DNA of 64,000 nucleotides, taken from Ricordea florida. Lineage: Eukaryota > Cnidaria > Anthozoa > Corallimorpharia > Ricordeidae. Made by a program: the position numbers and the translations under genes. Shown in pieces: positions 33,294-44,663 of the stretch (positions within the stretch are counted from its first letter, which is position 1; each line of letters begins with the position of its first letter). The stretch is from NCBI GenBank assembly GCA_949710005.1, contig OX453275.1:21625691-21689690 (forward strand). The letters run 5' to 3'. Under the pieces are notes generated by a model. That model ran no database searches, was not told the origin of the DNA, and saw nothing but the letters and a program-made list of their open reading frames with translations.

Positions 33294-36200
33294 TCACTTT
33301 AGAGTGATGGTGCAAGGGTCACTAAAAAGTCCCAAGCGCCCCAACTCATCTGTCGCTCGTACAGCGAAATGATACTTGTTGCCGGGCATGAACTGAGTCA
33401 GAGTGCACGCCATCGGAAGGGGAAGCGCTTTCACTACCCCTATTTTCTTCCACTGGTGTGGGCTTTCAGGATTACTCCCGTCCTGAAGTGCGAACAGCTG
33501 ATAACTGGCGATAGGTGCATGCCTTTCCTCGAGCGGCATATTCCACGACAACACGATACCACTTGACACAACGGCGATAGACACACTGGGTTTTGGGGGA
33601 GGGTCTTTAGCATGAGCGACGGTCGAAGGATGTGCGCCAGGAAATTGTGAAACTGCATTCGTGGGCATGACCCCTGTTGTCGCTTGCGAGGGACGTACCC
33701 CAGTATTGGGATAGCTGGATGGTACTCCAGAAGCTTGAGGTGGCAAACTCGGTCTAGGTGACCCTGTCTGATACTGCATCATGCTGGGTGCCTGCGGACG
33801 TTGCGGTGCAATCGCGTGCTGGGGAGAGCGCATTTGTACTGGAGGCCCCTGTCTGATGGGTACGGGCAGGGGCCCTCTTGAAGGGGGTTGGTCTTGTGAT
33901 CGTGGTTGTTGTAAGACGTGCTGCTGTGAAATGGAAGACGAAGAGTAGACTGCAGGTCTGGGGCCACCGTGGGTAGCGATGGGCCTTGCAGGTTGCAAAG
34001 GAGGAGCTACAGCAATTCTGGGTCCGGTCTGACCACTGCTGTTGTATGTACTTTGTGTGTAATTGTAGGGCGGGGGGAGACGCTGGGAAACCTGCACAGC
34101 AGAAGCGTTGGATGGGGTCTGTGTCTGTGGGTGAACTGTCACTGTGATAGGTGGTGGGCGATTTGATGAGGGGGCCATAGGTCTAACGGCTCCAGCATGT
34201 TGGGTTTGGGTTTGTGGGTTGTAGCCAGGTGAGGGCCTTGGAGCTCTCATAACAGGAACCGGCGCTTGATGAGGTGGTGTAGCCCTCAATCCAGCGAGTG
34301 AATGAAGTGCAGGTGAAGGGTAGGTTGATCCTGGAGATTCATTCCTTATGGGAGAAGAATGGGGGCCAAGGGGCCTTGGCCCAGGACCGGACACGAAACT
34401 AGATGGGTGACGAGGATTTGATAATACTGTTTGCCGAGGACCAACGGTAGGGACGCTCGACGAAACATAAACACGAGAATCCAGGGTAGGCATTGATTCG
34501 GGTTGTGCCCTCTTGGCACTAGAATAAGGGCTGTATTGCATTGTACCCTCGTTGCGTGAAGAGGGTATAGTATGGCCTGGCAACGGGGCGACAGTGGAAG
34601 TGACCCTTGAAGTTGTCGTGGTTGGCGCAACAGCTACATTTAGTCCAATGGAAGAGGACCTGGTAGTTGGGGAACCGCTCTGAGGTACTGTAGCCACAGG
34701 CTTGGCACGAGAGTTCGTGAACTAAAAAAGAAACGCAAGCCTTGGGTCAAAACAACACGAAGAGTGTTGAGTTAAATTTTAAGTCAGCAAAAATTCTTTA
34801 CTGAGAAAACGGAGAATACGAAATTAACCATTTTGCACTACGGATGGAGACTTTGTTGAACATGTTACATTCTCAGTACATACCGGTACTAAATTTTAAT
34901 TTAACCCAATAGCCTCTAGCGTGGACGGCTGGTTACCTCAACTGGTAGAGCATTGCACCGGAATTCGAGGATCTCGGTTTGTATCCCGTTCCGGTGTGAT
35001 TAATTCAGATTAATGCGCCATTGCTTCAAACTATGTAAATACTGCGAAGGTGAAATTATAAAGAATTCAAAAAACTGTAAACTAACAGGCCCGCCACTGC
35101 TACTCACCCAGCTGGGATCTTGTGTCTGAACCGCTCGTGAGCACGTTTCCCTTTTCTTTTCCTTTTGTTTTTCCGCAGCTATGAACTGTTTTAAAGAATC
35201 CTCCAGGATCTTGGTATGGTCTTTCAACGCTTTGTTCTCCTTCTCCAAGGCGACTAACCTTTCGTTAACCGCGTCACTAGCACTTCCATCCAACATGGTA
35301 CGCTCGATTTGCGCCATGCGCTCCCGGATCATCCTCTTTAACATCTGCAAGACACACAATTTGTCACGGAACTGAGTAAAAACAAACCAACATCTGCCTG
35401 AGTCACAAACGACACAAACAAAAAGGCTGCATCTTCATATTGGAGCCAGGGTAAACTAAATGTGGAGAGTAATTTACCAATTGCGTTCGCACGAGCACCA
35501 CAACAAGCACGAGTTTCACCACAAAATTTCAGTTCCCGAACTATCTCTTATTACTCTACGAGGTTGGCAAAGTAAACAAAGTTGAGCTGAATGTAAAAGG
35601 ATTAGCCGCCTTCACGACCGCAAGAAGTGAAATTACACATTTAAACAACTTGCTTTGGCGTTACAAAATTTTCTAATAACCTATTCATAGGCCTCTAGTT
35701 TGCAGCACAAGCAGGAGGTTTTCCACTCGTGATAATGTGCAATCGTTAAGGCGCCTTAACCTTTTTCAGTCAATCAAAATATTTTAACTTTGCCACTGAA
35801 CAACTCTCCGTTGAAAGATTTAAATTCTTTAGTAGTTCTGTAAAAACAATAACACTGATAACTCGTTGTCGTTGTTCTGCCTGTTATAATACCAAAAGGT
35901 AACATCTATTATGATCAACTTGCGCAACTGAGGGTTCACCCCAAGGTAGAGAATGACAATGTTTCACACGTGTCTACCAATATTGCATGAAAAAAACCTT
36001 AACTTGTTGTTGACATTAAGTACCATTTCGGAACGATAGAGAAATTTAACGAGAAAATCGTAGAGTGAAACCAGTGAAGGAAGAATTATATATATACAGA
36101 AAATCACAAACAACGAGGAGCAAAGATAGGAAAGTGGCATTTCGTTAAGGTAGGATGTGCACTCGACCCTAACGTGGCCTAAGTTCGCTCCTTTCAAGCT

Positions 36201-39200
36201 GCCACGCACCACACAAGAGAAAGAGGAATAGTTTGCTTACTTCACGAAAATCGGCTGCATTGAATTTGAATTTCCTCTCTCCTGGGATATTCTCGGTAGA
36301 CGCAACATCCGAAAGAGTTGGCGACTCTTGAGGCTTCACTCCCAGAGAATCAAAAGCGGCATTCTTCACCGCACACAGGTCTACGTCGCCATTGACGAGG
36401 TTTGCCTTCTCAGTTATATCGTTTGGAGCAGTCCGGTTCCCTTCATCAAGAACCTCTACTGATGTCTCGTGAGTAGCTGACGTTGAGTCTGTGATGACTC
36501 CATTCGAACACGCTGCTTCCAAACTTTGGTCAAGTTGTTCGGCAAGGTTGCTGCGAGCCGTGCGCACTACCGTTTCCACCGCCTTGTTTTTCTGGCTCAA
36601 ACGCGGAGGTGTGGATAACACTTTCAAGTCGGTTGGCTTTGGCGAGTGGGCTGGAGACGAACCGGTTGATGATACAATCACATCACACGTTCCGCCATCC
36701 TCAATGGAAGCATTTTGTCCTCCGTTTTCTTGGCGTTCATCTGAATCTACCTTACGAGGCTGTATTTTATCACCATTTGCTTTCGGCGATGCAAGGTTTT
36801 TTTGATAGTCCTTGGTTATCTTGCGAAGTCGCTCCAACCTGGATGGGTTGAACTGTAGGTGGGAATGGGGACGGTTAGGGACTCCACTGTTCGTTCCCAT
36901 GCTGGGATCGGAGCTGCTGACACCATTTTCTCCTGAAAAAAGAAAAATAAATTCTCATTACTAATTGACTTGAGAAATAACACTACAGCCTAGCTTCAGA
37001 GCCATGAAATCATTCGTGTAATAAATCTCTTGTTGACCAAGCATGCTCGAGACCGTTTACTGGAAGAATATTGGCCCTCGATCTTTTTTTTTTAATTTTG
37101 TACGGGCACTGCTGGCTCTCGGTCTGGAAAATCAAAACGTAAGGGCTGTTAGTATCACTTAACTAGTGGACTAATGCAAATTCCGCAATCTGATGGGCTA
37201 CGCTACAAGCGGACTATTAGGAATAGTTCTCGAGTAGCGAAATTCGTGACGCTTTCTTTCGTTTCATTCTCAAATAAATATTTCTTCAACTTACATTTGC
37301 TAACTTTATTATTGCCTTTTCTGTCCGACTAGTTGGGTGATACTTGAACAATTAGACCCTTCGCCCTCAAGGGCTACGGGCCTAGTTGTTGAATATTCTC
37401 CCAATACCGCTCTCGGGAGTGGTCAATAATTAACAATTATTCGCCGAAGGCGAAGTGATTAGCGAGGAATATTCACCGAGACGAAGTCGAGGTGAATATT
37501 CACCGATAATCACTGAGCCTGAGGCGAATAATTGTTTTAGTATAAATACACAAGTGATTATATCAAAAAAGAAAAGAAAAGCATTTTACAACACGAAAAA
37601 ATTTTATTTCATCAAAAGCGCGCGAACGACTGGCAGCCATTTTGTCCGTCGAGGTGATTATCGGCTGATAATCCGAGATAGCGAACCAATCAGAGCGCGC
37701 GATTTTGTATAATCACCTGAGTATTTATACTAAGATACATATACTGAACAATGATTATTTACTTAGTCTATAGAATGAGATATGGAGTGCCAGTCGATTT
37801 CCTCACTATATTTGTCTGACTCAAGTATAAAAGGGCTAAAAATAAGAATCGTCTGGATCACTTGTTCACGTATGGTTCACTATCATATAGGTCCCCGAAA
37901 CCGCACAAACGGCGAGTTTCAAATTGACAAGCAAATAAATTGGTATAAACCCTGAATACACTAAAAATATAAGTAAATGAAGGAAGGCACTCTAGAAACA
38001 TAATGTAATTATGCCCTACAAAAACGGAAGAAAGCTCTTCTATAAAATATGAGAACATTCAACAATTTTGCATTCAATTATGTCTTGCAACGTTTTCGTC
38101 AGTTACAAATAGGTACCATTCAAATGGACGGGCAATGTTAATCTCAGTAACTAATGTTACCAATGGCTTTCCACAAACAGAGAACACAATCACCCTTTGT
38201 CAATGGATCAAGGCAAATTAGTGAGTTTACGGACAACTAAGGTATCTCCTCTGTTTGGAGAAATTACAAACAACAAGAACACAATTCACCAGCAAGAAGC
38301 GCACTTAAGTAATCAATGCTATGATAGTGACGGCTGGCTTGTTTGAAGGCGTGCTGTTTAAAATGAACTGAAACGGCGCCACAGCATTTCCGCAATCAAA
38401 ATAATAACCCAATAGGAAAGAGTAATTTTTCGCCGTACAAAAACTTGATTGGAGTAAATTGTTCAGTAACAGACAATACAATCGTTTACAAAGCGACACG
38501 AGTAAAAGCCTGCGTGGCAAACGTTTTCTCGATTGTTTTTTGGTCGTCCTATTTCGCGCTAAGAAATACTAAACCGCTTGTTAGCAGACTTGTAATGAAA
38601 GTGACATGGGTCTACAAACGTTGAAGAAATCTCTGATCTCTTCGGTAAAGCGGTGCGAGGCATTGCCAGTATAAACACAATAGACCAACTCACCACCGGC
38701 CGTCAGAAAAACAAAAGATAGAAACCGACAGGGATCTATTCAATAAAAGTGATATGCAGTTCATTGTTTTTTTATGGGGGGGGGGGGGGGGGGGCTATAA
38801 ATCTCATGCAATACCTTTCTTCATCTTCTCTTATTCACTATTTATAGATCTTCTTTATTTCAAATCAGTTGCTATTTTTATTCATGATGTTTTCAGTAAT
38901 TTAACGTCACCCCAAATAATGTTTTTAACTTGTAGTCGATTGTCCCTCCCCATAACACAAGATCTTCGTCAAAAGATAATTTCACTGTGCAATATTCAAA
39001 ACTAGATAAGCAAAATAAGTCCTTTTCACGAAACGGTGTTGAGAGTCTGGAATAGTCTACATTTTTTAAATTCGTCACATGTCTAAATCGAATTTTAAAC
39101 GCAAAATTTATAATTTGCTTCTTCAAAACTTTTTGGAAGCAGATGATTGCATTGATCTACTTGGTTTGATTAAAACCTAAAAATATCTTGGAAACTCAAT

Positions 39201-41308
39201 GTGTTATATTTGCATCATCTATCTCGTTCTTGTCAACATTATCGAAACATACCTTTCTATCATACTTCGTACTAAGGCTATGTTCAATTAACTTAGGTAT
39301 TCAGCGTAATATAATTTCTTTTAATTTCCCTTTTGTATTCTAGATATTGTTAAGTAATCGACTAAGTATAATCCTTCAATCGTAAACTTCGTTTCTTTGA
39401 CTATACATAATTTAGTCCCAGTCTTGTCACTGCATTCTTGTTTCTCTTGTTTTACCCGTAGGTTATCGTAAATTAGTATAAATACTCAGGTGATTATACA
39501 AAATCGCCCGCTATGATTGGTTCGCTATCTCGGATCATCAGCCGATAATCACCTCGACGAACAAAATGGCTGCCAGTCTTTCGCGCGCTTTTGATGAAAT
39601 ACAATTTTTTCGTGTTGTACAATGCTTTTTCTTTTCTTTTTTTGAAATAATCACCTGTGTATTTATACTAAAACAATTATTCGCCTCAGGCTCAGTGATT
39701 ATCGGTGAATATTCACCTCGCTTTGGCTCGGAGAATATTCACCGATAATCACTTAGCCTTCGGCAAATAATGGTTAATTATTATTGTTCAATCTGTAACA
39801 GGGTTCGTACAACTTCCAACAAACAAAACAAGGACTTTTCAAGGAAAAAAACTAGAATTCAAGAGCAGAGTTCAAAAGAAGATCTCTTTGTCCCCTTTTC
39901 ATACATAACACACTCAACAAAGTCATATACAATGCCAGATATTTCAACTTAGACTGATGAAGCAACCCCACATCAGGTCTGGTGCATAAAATTGAGGAAA
40001 GGAACAAAATGTTGCTTCATGTACGAGTTTACGTTGTTTACCGGAATTTTAAGCTATTTTCAAAAGTCATTTGCAGACAAAAGCCCCTTAAGAAAATCAC
40101 AACATTTACCAGAAAAGTAATAGGGCATACAGGGAAGACTAAACATCAAGGACTTTTCAAGGACCTTAAGCAAATTCACGGACCTTTCAAGACACCGGCT
40201 AAAATTCATGACCTTTTCAAGATTGTATGAACCATGTGTAAGGATTAATTGTTGTTATTTGCTATGCATAAAAATCACTGCTCACCTCGAATAGCTGTAC
40301 TGTAGCTAACTGCTAGCAGTGGTTATTTTACTTTGTATCTGCTTTCAAGTTTTTAATAAGCTTGAACTTGAACTTGAAAATTATTTATTCATAAATTGTC
40401 TACAATGTCATCAAAGCCGCCGTCTATCTATCCAAGGTCGTCCTTGATTGACCAATCAGATCTCGAGTTTACCTAAGATACGCGACAAGCGGGTTATGCT
40501 AAAATTTCCTTTTTATTATATACCGGTCAAAGTGACCCAAACTCCTTTACTGGCGCCGGTATTATACACTTATATTCGTCTCGCTCGAAATTTTCCTCGA
40601 GTCCTCTGGAGAAATACTCTTATTGAAGATTGCGAATTTTGAGCCTGGAAAATTTGTGAAAAACGTTTTTTTTCGGCGCTGTCACAGGCAATCCCGGAGA
40701 GGGAAAACCCGAGTTCTCAAAACAGGAGTCGAACCTACGACCTTCCGAATACTAGTTTACGTGCAATTTCTCTTCGAGTGTTGAAACATATTTCACTCAT
40801 TCGCTGCGCTCACTCATGACATATTTTTCAGCAATCGAAAAGAAATTTTGTATCTCCGATTGCCCATGTAATATCCTCTATATAATAAATCCTTTACCAG
40901 TCAAGCTTACCCTTAAGACAGCTGGATATCGGGTTCTTTTGTTTTCACGTATTACAGATCTCGGGCGTGTCTCGATATATAAATAGACAAAAAGAACCCA
41001 ACCAATATCGAGCCATGCAACGTTACACTGGGTCAATAACCCATAAATGTTTCGTCTAATAAAAGCTGGAACCTTATCCTATCGGTAAGAACATATATTT
41101 TATGAATTTCCCCGGCTTCCCCACACCCCTTTTCTACTTCAAACTTACTTGCACGCGTGCCTTCAAGTTCAACTTCGAGTTTCCTGCACCAGGTAACAAG
41201 ACAAAAAACAGTTGGTTAAAGCCGATGGGAAGCAAAACTACAATAAAATTTAACTTGGCAAATTAAACTTCCTTACCGCCTTTTCCTTGGTAATTCTATA
41301 TCCTCCAT
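33294..41308 (-). CDS. ATF7IP: ATF7IP-like (MCAF) SETDB1-cofactor homologue, five coding exons
   Basis: ATF7IP/MCAF proteins bind and stabilise the H3K9 methyltransferase SETDB1 and link it to MBD1 and transcription factors in the nucleus. Coding exons: 41277-41308, 41149-41183, 36241-36932, 35108-35344 and 33294-34721. They join in phase to 2,424 nt, 807 residues. The start MEDIELPRKRRKLEVELEG has a nuclear-localisation-like PRKRRK. Residues 254-320 (MLKRMIRERMAQIERTMLDG, then LVALEKENKALKDHTKILED) are the coiled-coil region typical of the SETDB1-binding part. Residues of about 335-700 are Pro/Ser/Thr/Gln-rich and disordered. Residues of about 706-807 are the C-terminal fibronectin type III domain (VVSSGIVLSWNMPLEE, YHFAVRATDELGRLGLFSDP). 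A 35-bp micro-exon (41149-41183) is supported by exact phase fit. ATG at 41314-41316 opens a 6-codon uORF overlapping the chosen start. The exon at 41277 follows an acceptor (CTCTTTTAG), so upstream 5' exons exist but were not found. It could be either vertebrate ATF7IP or ATF7IP2 in name only. Confidence 0.85.
34928..34992 (+). mobile_element. tRNA-like SINE head in ATF7IP-like intron
   Basis: GGTTACCTCAACTGGTAGAGC (A-box region) and CTCGGTTTGTATCCCG (B-box region) have tRNA spacing. It lacks a clean cloverleaf and lies in the intron between 34722 and 35107, so a SINE fragment is likelier than a tRNA gene. Confidence 0.55.
37418..37735 (-). mobile_element. MITE family A, copy 2 (inverted)
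   Basis: Reverse-complement copy of 31177-31483, including GCGAATAATTGTTTTAGTAT and GGTGATTATCGGCTGATAAT. It lies in the long ATF7IP-like intron. Confidence 0.85.
38776..38794. repeat. 19-bp poly(G) run
   Basis: Uninterrupted G tract after TTTTTTTAT. The exact length is prone to sequencing error. Confidence 0.9.
38830..39440 (+). mobile_element. LINE 3' end remnant
   Basis: Broken frames read KSNFKRKIYNLLLQNFLEAD and DCIDLLGLIKT, resembling the C-terminus of non-LTR reverse transcriptases in which a FSRNGVxxWN-like segment (here near 39020-39045, frame-broken) precedes it. An AT-rich 3' UTR follows. Confidence 0.55.
39471..39781 (+). mobile_element. MITE family A, copy 3
   Basis: Aligns along its length with 31177-31483. 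Its small ORF starts MAASLSRAFDEI but changes frame near the end, at EYSPR. Confidence 0.85.
39799..40236. mobile_element. MITE with GGTTCGTACAA ends and repeated TTTTCAAGGAC words
   Basis: The left end CAGGGTTCGTACAAC pairs with the right end GATTGTATGAACCATG. Subterminal words GGACTTTTCAAGGA and GGACCTTTCAAG occur near both ends, as expected of transposase-binding sites. No coding sequence is supported. Confidence 0.65.
40641..40895 (-). mobile_element. SINE family 2 copy plus adjoining hairpin repeat
   Basis: On the minus strand 40641-40770 reads GGTCGTAGGTTCGACTCCTG (B box) then GGGTTTTCCCTCTCC and GCCTGTGACAGCGCCG. Next to it, 40762-40880 is a hairpin in which ATTTCTCTTCGAGTGTTGAA pairs with CAATCGAAAAGAAATTTTG around a GAGTGAGCGCAGCGAATGAG-like centre. 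Confidence 0.6.
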
Positions 41309-41353
41309 GTCTCCATGAGAGATCTAAAAGAGATAACAAAATATTTGATATTA

Positions 41354-41498
41354 CAGTAGAATCCCGATTTCTCGAACCTTCGAAAGACAAGCGAAAATTG
41401 GTTCGAGTTGTCAGGAGTTTGAGTGATGGAGGGTAAAATTACATAGAAAATGACCTGAAGGGAAACGAAACTTGGTTCGAGAAATCGGGATTCTACTG
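41354..41498. mobile_element. pogo/Tigger-like MITE, TA target site
   Basis: Starts CAGTAGAATCCCGATTTCTC, ends GAGAAATCGGGATTCTACTG and is flanked by TA on both sides. CAGT-start TIRs at TA sites fit the Tc1/mariner-pogo group. Its inner end is only about 35 bp upstream of the acceptor of the ATF7IP-like start-codon exon. Confidence 0.8.
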
Positions 41499-41652
41499 TA
41501 CTGCAGGGCTGGTTCCGCGGGCGGGCAAGATAAGGCAAATGCTGAGTTCTGATTGGCTACCCGACCATCTTACGCGCTCGGGATTACTCACGTTGTCCCG
41601 CGAAACAAAACAAAAGGGCCATAATAATAAAACTTTCATTGACTATATTTGT

Positions 41653-41790
41653 TCGGTCAAGATGGTTGCATAGTGGTTTGGTTCGTTACTGCGTTTTTAT
41701 CAACCTCACCTACGTCTCGGTCAATAAAAACGCAAAAAGGGAATTAGCCAATATGCCGCCATCTTGACCAAGCAAGCCTGGTCAATAATA
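41653..41790. mobile_element. Palindromic MITE with GGTCAAGATGG ends
   Basis: GTTCGGTCAAGATGGTTGCA pairs with GCCGCCATCTTGACC, and GCGTTTTTATCAACCTCACC pairs with TCGGTCAATAAAAACGC. Single-ended relatives occur near 3448-3500 and 6300-6350. Confidence 0.75.
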
Positions 41791-41912
41791 CATATGTATT
41801 CTCCAACATATGCTTAGCTTCAAGAGCTGGCAAGATAAACCAAATCCAGCAATTTGATTGGCTACATGAACGAGCAAGAAGGCGACATCCCGACTATTTA
41901 GGGGAGCAGGGT

Positions 41913-42203
41913 CAGTGCTCGACCTTAACTTTTTAAATCGCTGGTCCTTGGACTAGTTGAACTGAAAATTTACTAGTCCTGAGTAAATCTGTGGTAGTCC
42001 TGTGGTATTCGGAACATTGCGAGGAACGCATCGAAACAGCGCCTACAAGACGTATATTTTGTTTTCAACTTGTATTATTTTTTAAACATTACAAACTACA
42101 AAGTAGTTGCTGGTCCTGTGACTAGTGGTTCTAAGTTTCTACTAGTCCAGAAGCATGTTGCACTAGTCCAGGACTAGTGGACTACCGCTAAGGTCGAGCA
42201 CTG
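41913..42203. mobile_element. MITE with CAGTGCTCGACCTTAAC ends
   Basis: The left end CAGTGCTCGACCTTAAC is complementary to the right end CTAAGGTCGAGCACTG. Internal words ACTAGTCC and GGACTAGT repeat in both arms. AGGGT flanks both sides, a possible 5-bp duplication. TIR sequence is hAT-like but the duplication length is not, so superfamily is left open. Confidence 0.75.
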
Positions 42204-42204
42204 A

Positions 42205-42487
42205 GGGTTGGCGCAGTGGTGAGAACGTTCGCCTTCTACCAATGTGGCCCGGGTTCGATTCCCGGCCCCGGCATCATATGTGGACTGAGTTTGTTGGTTC
42301 TCTACTCTGATCCGAGTGGCTTTTCTCCGGGTACTCCGGTTTTCCCCTCTCCACAAAAACCAACATTTGATTTGATTTAATTTGTGCTTTAAAGTGTCCC
42401 CAATTAGTACGTCAGTGCTAGATACAGTTTACACTCAAATAAAGGTTATTATTATTATTATTGTTATTATTATTATTATTATTATTA
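42205..42487 (+). mobile_element. tRNA-derived SINE, family 3, with TTA tail
   Basis: Good A box (GTTGGCGCAGTGGTGAG) and B box (GGGTTCGATTCCCGG) at tRNA spacing, a body shared with 28496, and a tail of (TTA/ATT)n at 42446-42487. It directly abuts the preceding MITE. Confidence 0.85.
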
Positions 42488-43432
42488 GGGTTACACACCT
42501 TAATGCCGGCATAATTTCGGGCATAATGCATAGTCAGAGCATCGAGCACAATGCTGGCATAATGGCTAAGTCTGAGGCATAATTTTATCACAATGCTACA
42601 AATATAATATTTTCCTATTTTCAGTGAAAATGTAAGAACAAATTATCGAATTTGCCGCTTGTCTGATCATTCAGATATTTCTAAGCCTTGGTTACTGGTC
42701 CAGGTCCATCAGGCTCGGCAGTCATCCTGACAACAATTGCAACACAGCTTTACACAGGGTTAAAAATTAACTCCAGTGCTTAGTGGCCAGTTGGGCCAGT
42801 TTCCTTGAATTCTTAGTGGCCCATCCCAGAAGAAGCGCTTTATTTTTACTTTTTTTGAGAGTCATGTGGCAATCACAAAATCAAAATGGCGCCCACATGT
42901 TGTGAGTGTGGATCGCCCGTTAAATCACTGTTAAAACGGCTCTGAATTTCCACTTCAGAACTAAACATTCTCTAAAATGAATGACCTTAGAGACCAGGCA
43001 AAGAAACGAAGAGAAAGGTAAGCCAATTAAACTACATATTGAGTTTTATTTTTAACTTTGCACTTCGCATAATTTACATTGCAACTTTTCGAAATTCTGT
43101 AGCATAGTCGCACATCGGGCGTTCAAACTTTGACTTTTGGTAGCCCTGGTCAGTTTTAACTCGCCACTGGCGACCGTGCGACCGCCAAGTTTTAGCCCTG
43201 TTTACACATTTTAGGTATGCCGCGTCAATGTTCGTCGCCTTTAAGAGTAAAACAAAAATATTAAAATGTTGCGTTTTAAGATTTGGGGGACTCGTTTGGG
43301 TGGTACCGTGGACTCAAGGACGAAATTTCAGCCAGCATCACACGAGCATAATTTTCGGCATCATGGCACGATTTTTAGGGTGACTTTAAAAAGCATAATG
43401 GTGAAATTTACGAGCATAATGTGTCTAACCCT
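42487..43432. mobile_element. 0.95-kb element with GCATAATG subterminal repeats
   Basis: The left end AGGGTTACACACCTTAATGC pairs loosely with the reverse complement of the right end GCATAATGTGTCTAACCCT. GGCATAAT/GCATAATG words cluster at both ends. The interior has exon-like pieces: MAPTCCECGSPVKSLLKRL at 42892 and MNDLRDQAKKRRER followed by a GTAAGC donor at 43018. Transposase is absent. Confidence 0.65.
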
Positions 43433-44516
43433 CCTGTCTATTGGTCATTTCCCGGGCATGCTTGCAAGAGAAGCTTTTAACAACCAAGCGTTTGTAAGTA
43501 GATGTTGCTGTTGTGAAGGAATCAACGGAAGGATGGCAGTAAGCTACTGCTGTGCCTTATAATTTGCTATCAAATCGGACCTTTTTGCCATACCTATCGC
43601 CTTTCCTCGATTTCATTACTTTTACGTATTCTCTTCCGAGTTTAAAAATAAATCAATATAAAAGTTACAAAATATCAACTCTAGTGTATTTCCTTTGGGA
43701 ATTCTTCGCTATGCGCGAATTGTATTGTGCATTGTGATTGGCTAAATACTAGGACATGCAACGGTTCACCAACATATTTTTGCTTGTTTCTTCCTTTAAA
43801 ATGGCTCCTTACTATCGGTGTCAAAACAAGATAGTCAAGAGAACAGGATGCAAGAAATAGCCAAACCGTAGTTAAATTAAAATGTATTATTTCTCCCTAA
43901 TTTCGTTCATCAACAAGCTCTTCTACATGAAGATAATACCAGCTGTCCGGGCCTAACAGCTGTCTAATTTTAGTCACAATTGCTCACGACAGCTTTCTTG
44001 AATTTCGTTTTACTCTCCTCTTTCTAATGAAATGGAACCCAGTTTTCAGTATTTGGGAACGCTTCGACAGAAATGTCAGACCGTCTGGGCCAAGAAGATT
44101 GTGCGACATTTTGCGCATACAAACAATGGCTCTCTGCCAATGAAGACACACGCAAACACGAATGCTGGTAGGTCCGTAAGTGTCACATGTTCACATTCCA
44201 GTGACCGAAAAGCACAACGCTCCGAAGAAGGCACTCCAATAACTTGCAAAATAAAGAAATATCCCAAATGTCTTCCTTTAGTATAGCACTACGCTAAATG
44301 ACTTTTGACATCAATAAGTAACTAAATGACTATCTAAATGGCAAGAATTAATGGCATGTTAAAACATGTTTAGTTGAGTTGATTTTCAAGGTTACTTGAT
44401 CTGCTTTAATTACGAAACGGTCGACTTTAATTCTGAGATGGCAAAGGAAAGAAGTAGTGTGACGGACTCTACTGGACACTTTTCAACAGTAAGTACCGTA
44501 TTGTTACAGTCGAACC
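43433..44516. other. No supported gene
   Basis: An 84-codon frame at 44032-44286 (MEPSFQYLGTLRQKC) is the longest, but I recognise no family and see no supporting splice structure. Confidence 0.4.
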
Positions 44517-44663
44517 ACGCTATATCGAACTTGGTTATCTCGACCTCAAACTCATTTCCTTTGGATTGCCTTTCCAGTCACTTATCATCGGTCATCTCCA
44601 ACTCCTACTATCACGAACTATTTTTCATTTCCCTTGAGAGTTCGAGATATCGAGGTCCGACTG
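44517..44663. mobile_element. pogo/Tigger-like MITE, TA target site
   Basis: Starts CAGTCGAACCACGCTATATC, ends GATATCGAGGTCCGACTG and is flanked by TA. Same TIR type as 41354-41498. Confidence 0.75.

Noticed and set aside
11481..42290. tRNA-like A and B boxes at 11481, 28496, 34928, 40700 and 42205
   Set aside because: None gives a clean cloverleaf and several share long bodies with other copies, so they are SINE heads, not tRNA genes.
44032..44286. 84-codon frame MEPSFQYLGTLRQKC...
   Set aside because: No recognised domain, no splice or promoter evidence. Kept only as a note.
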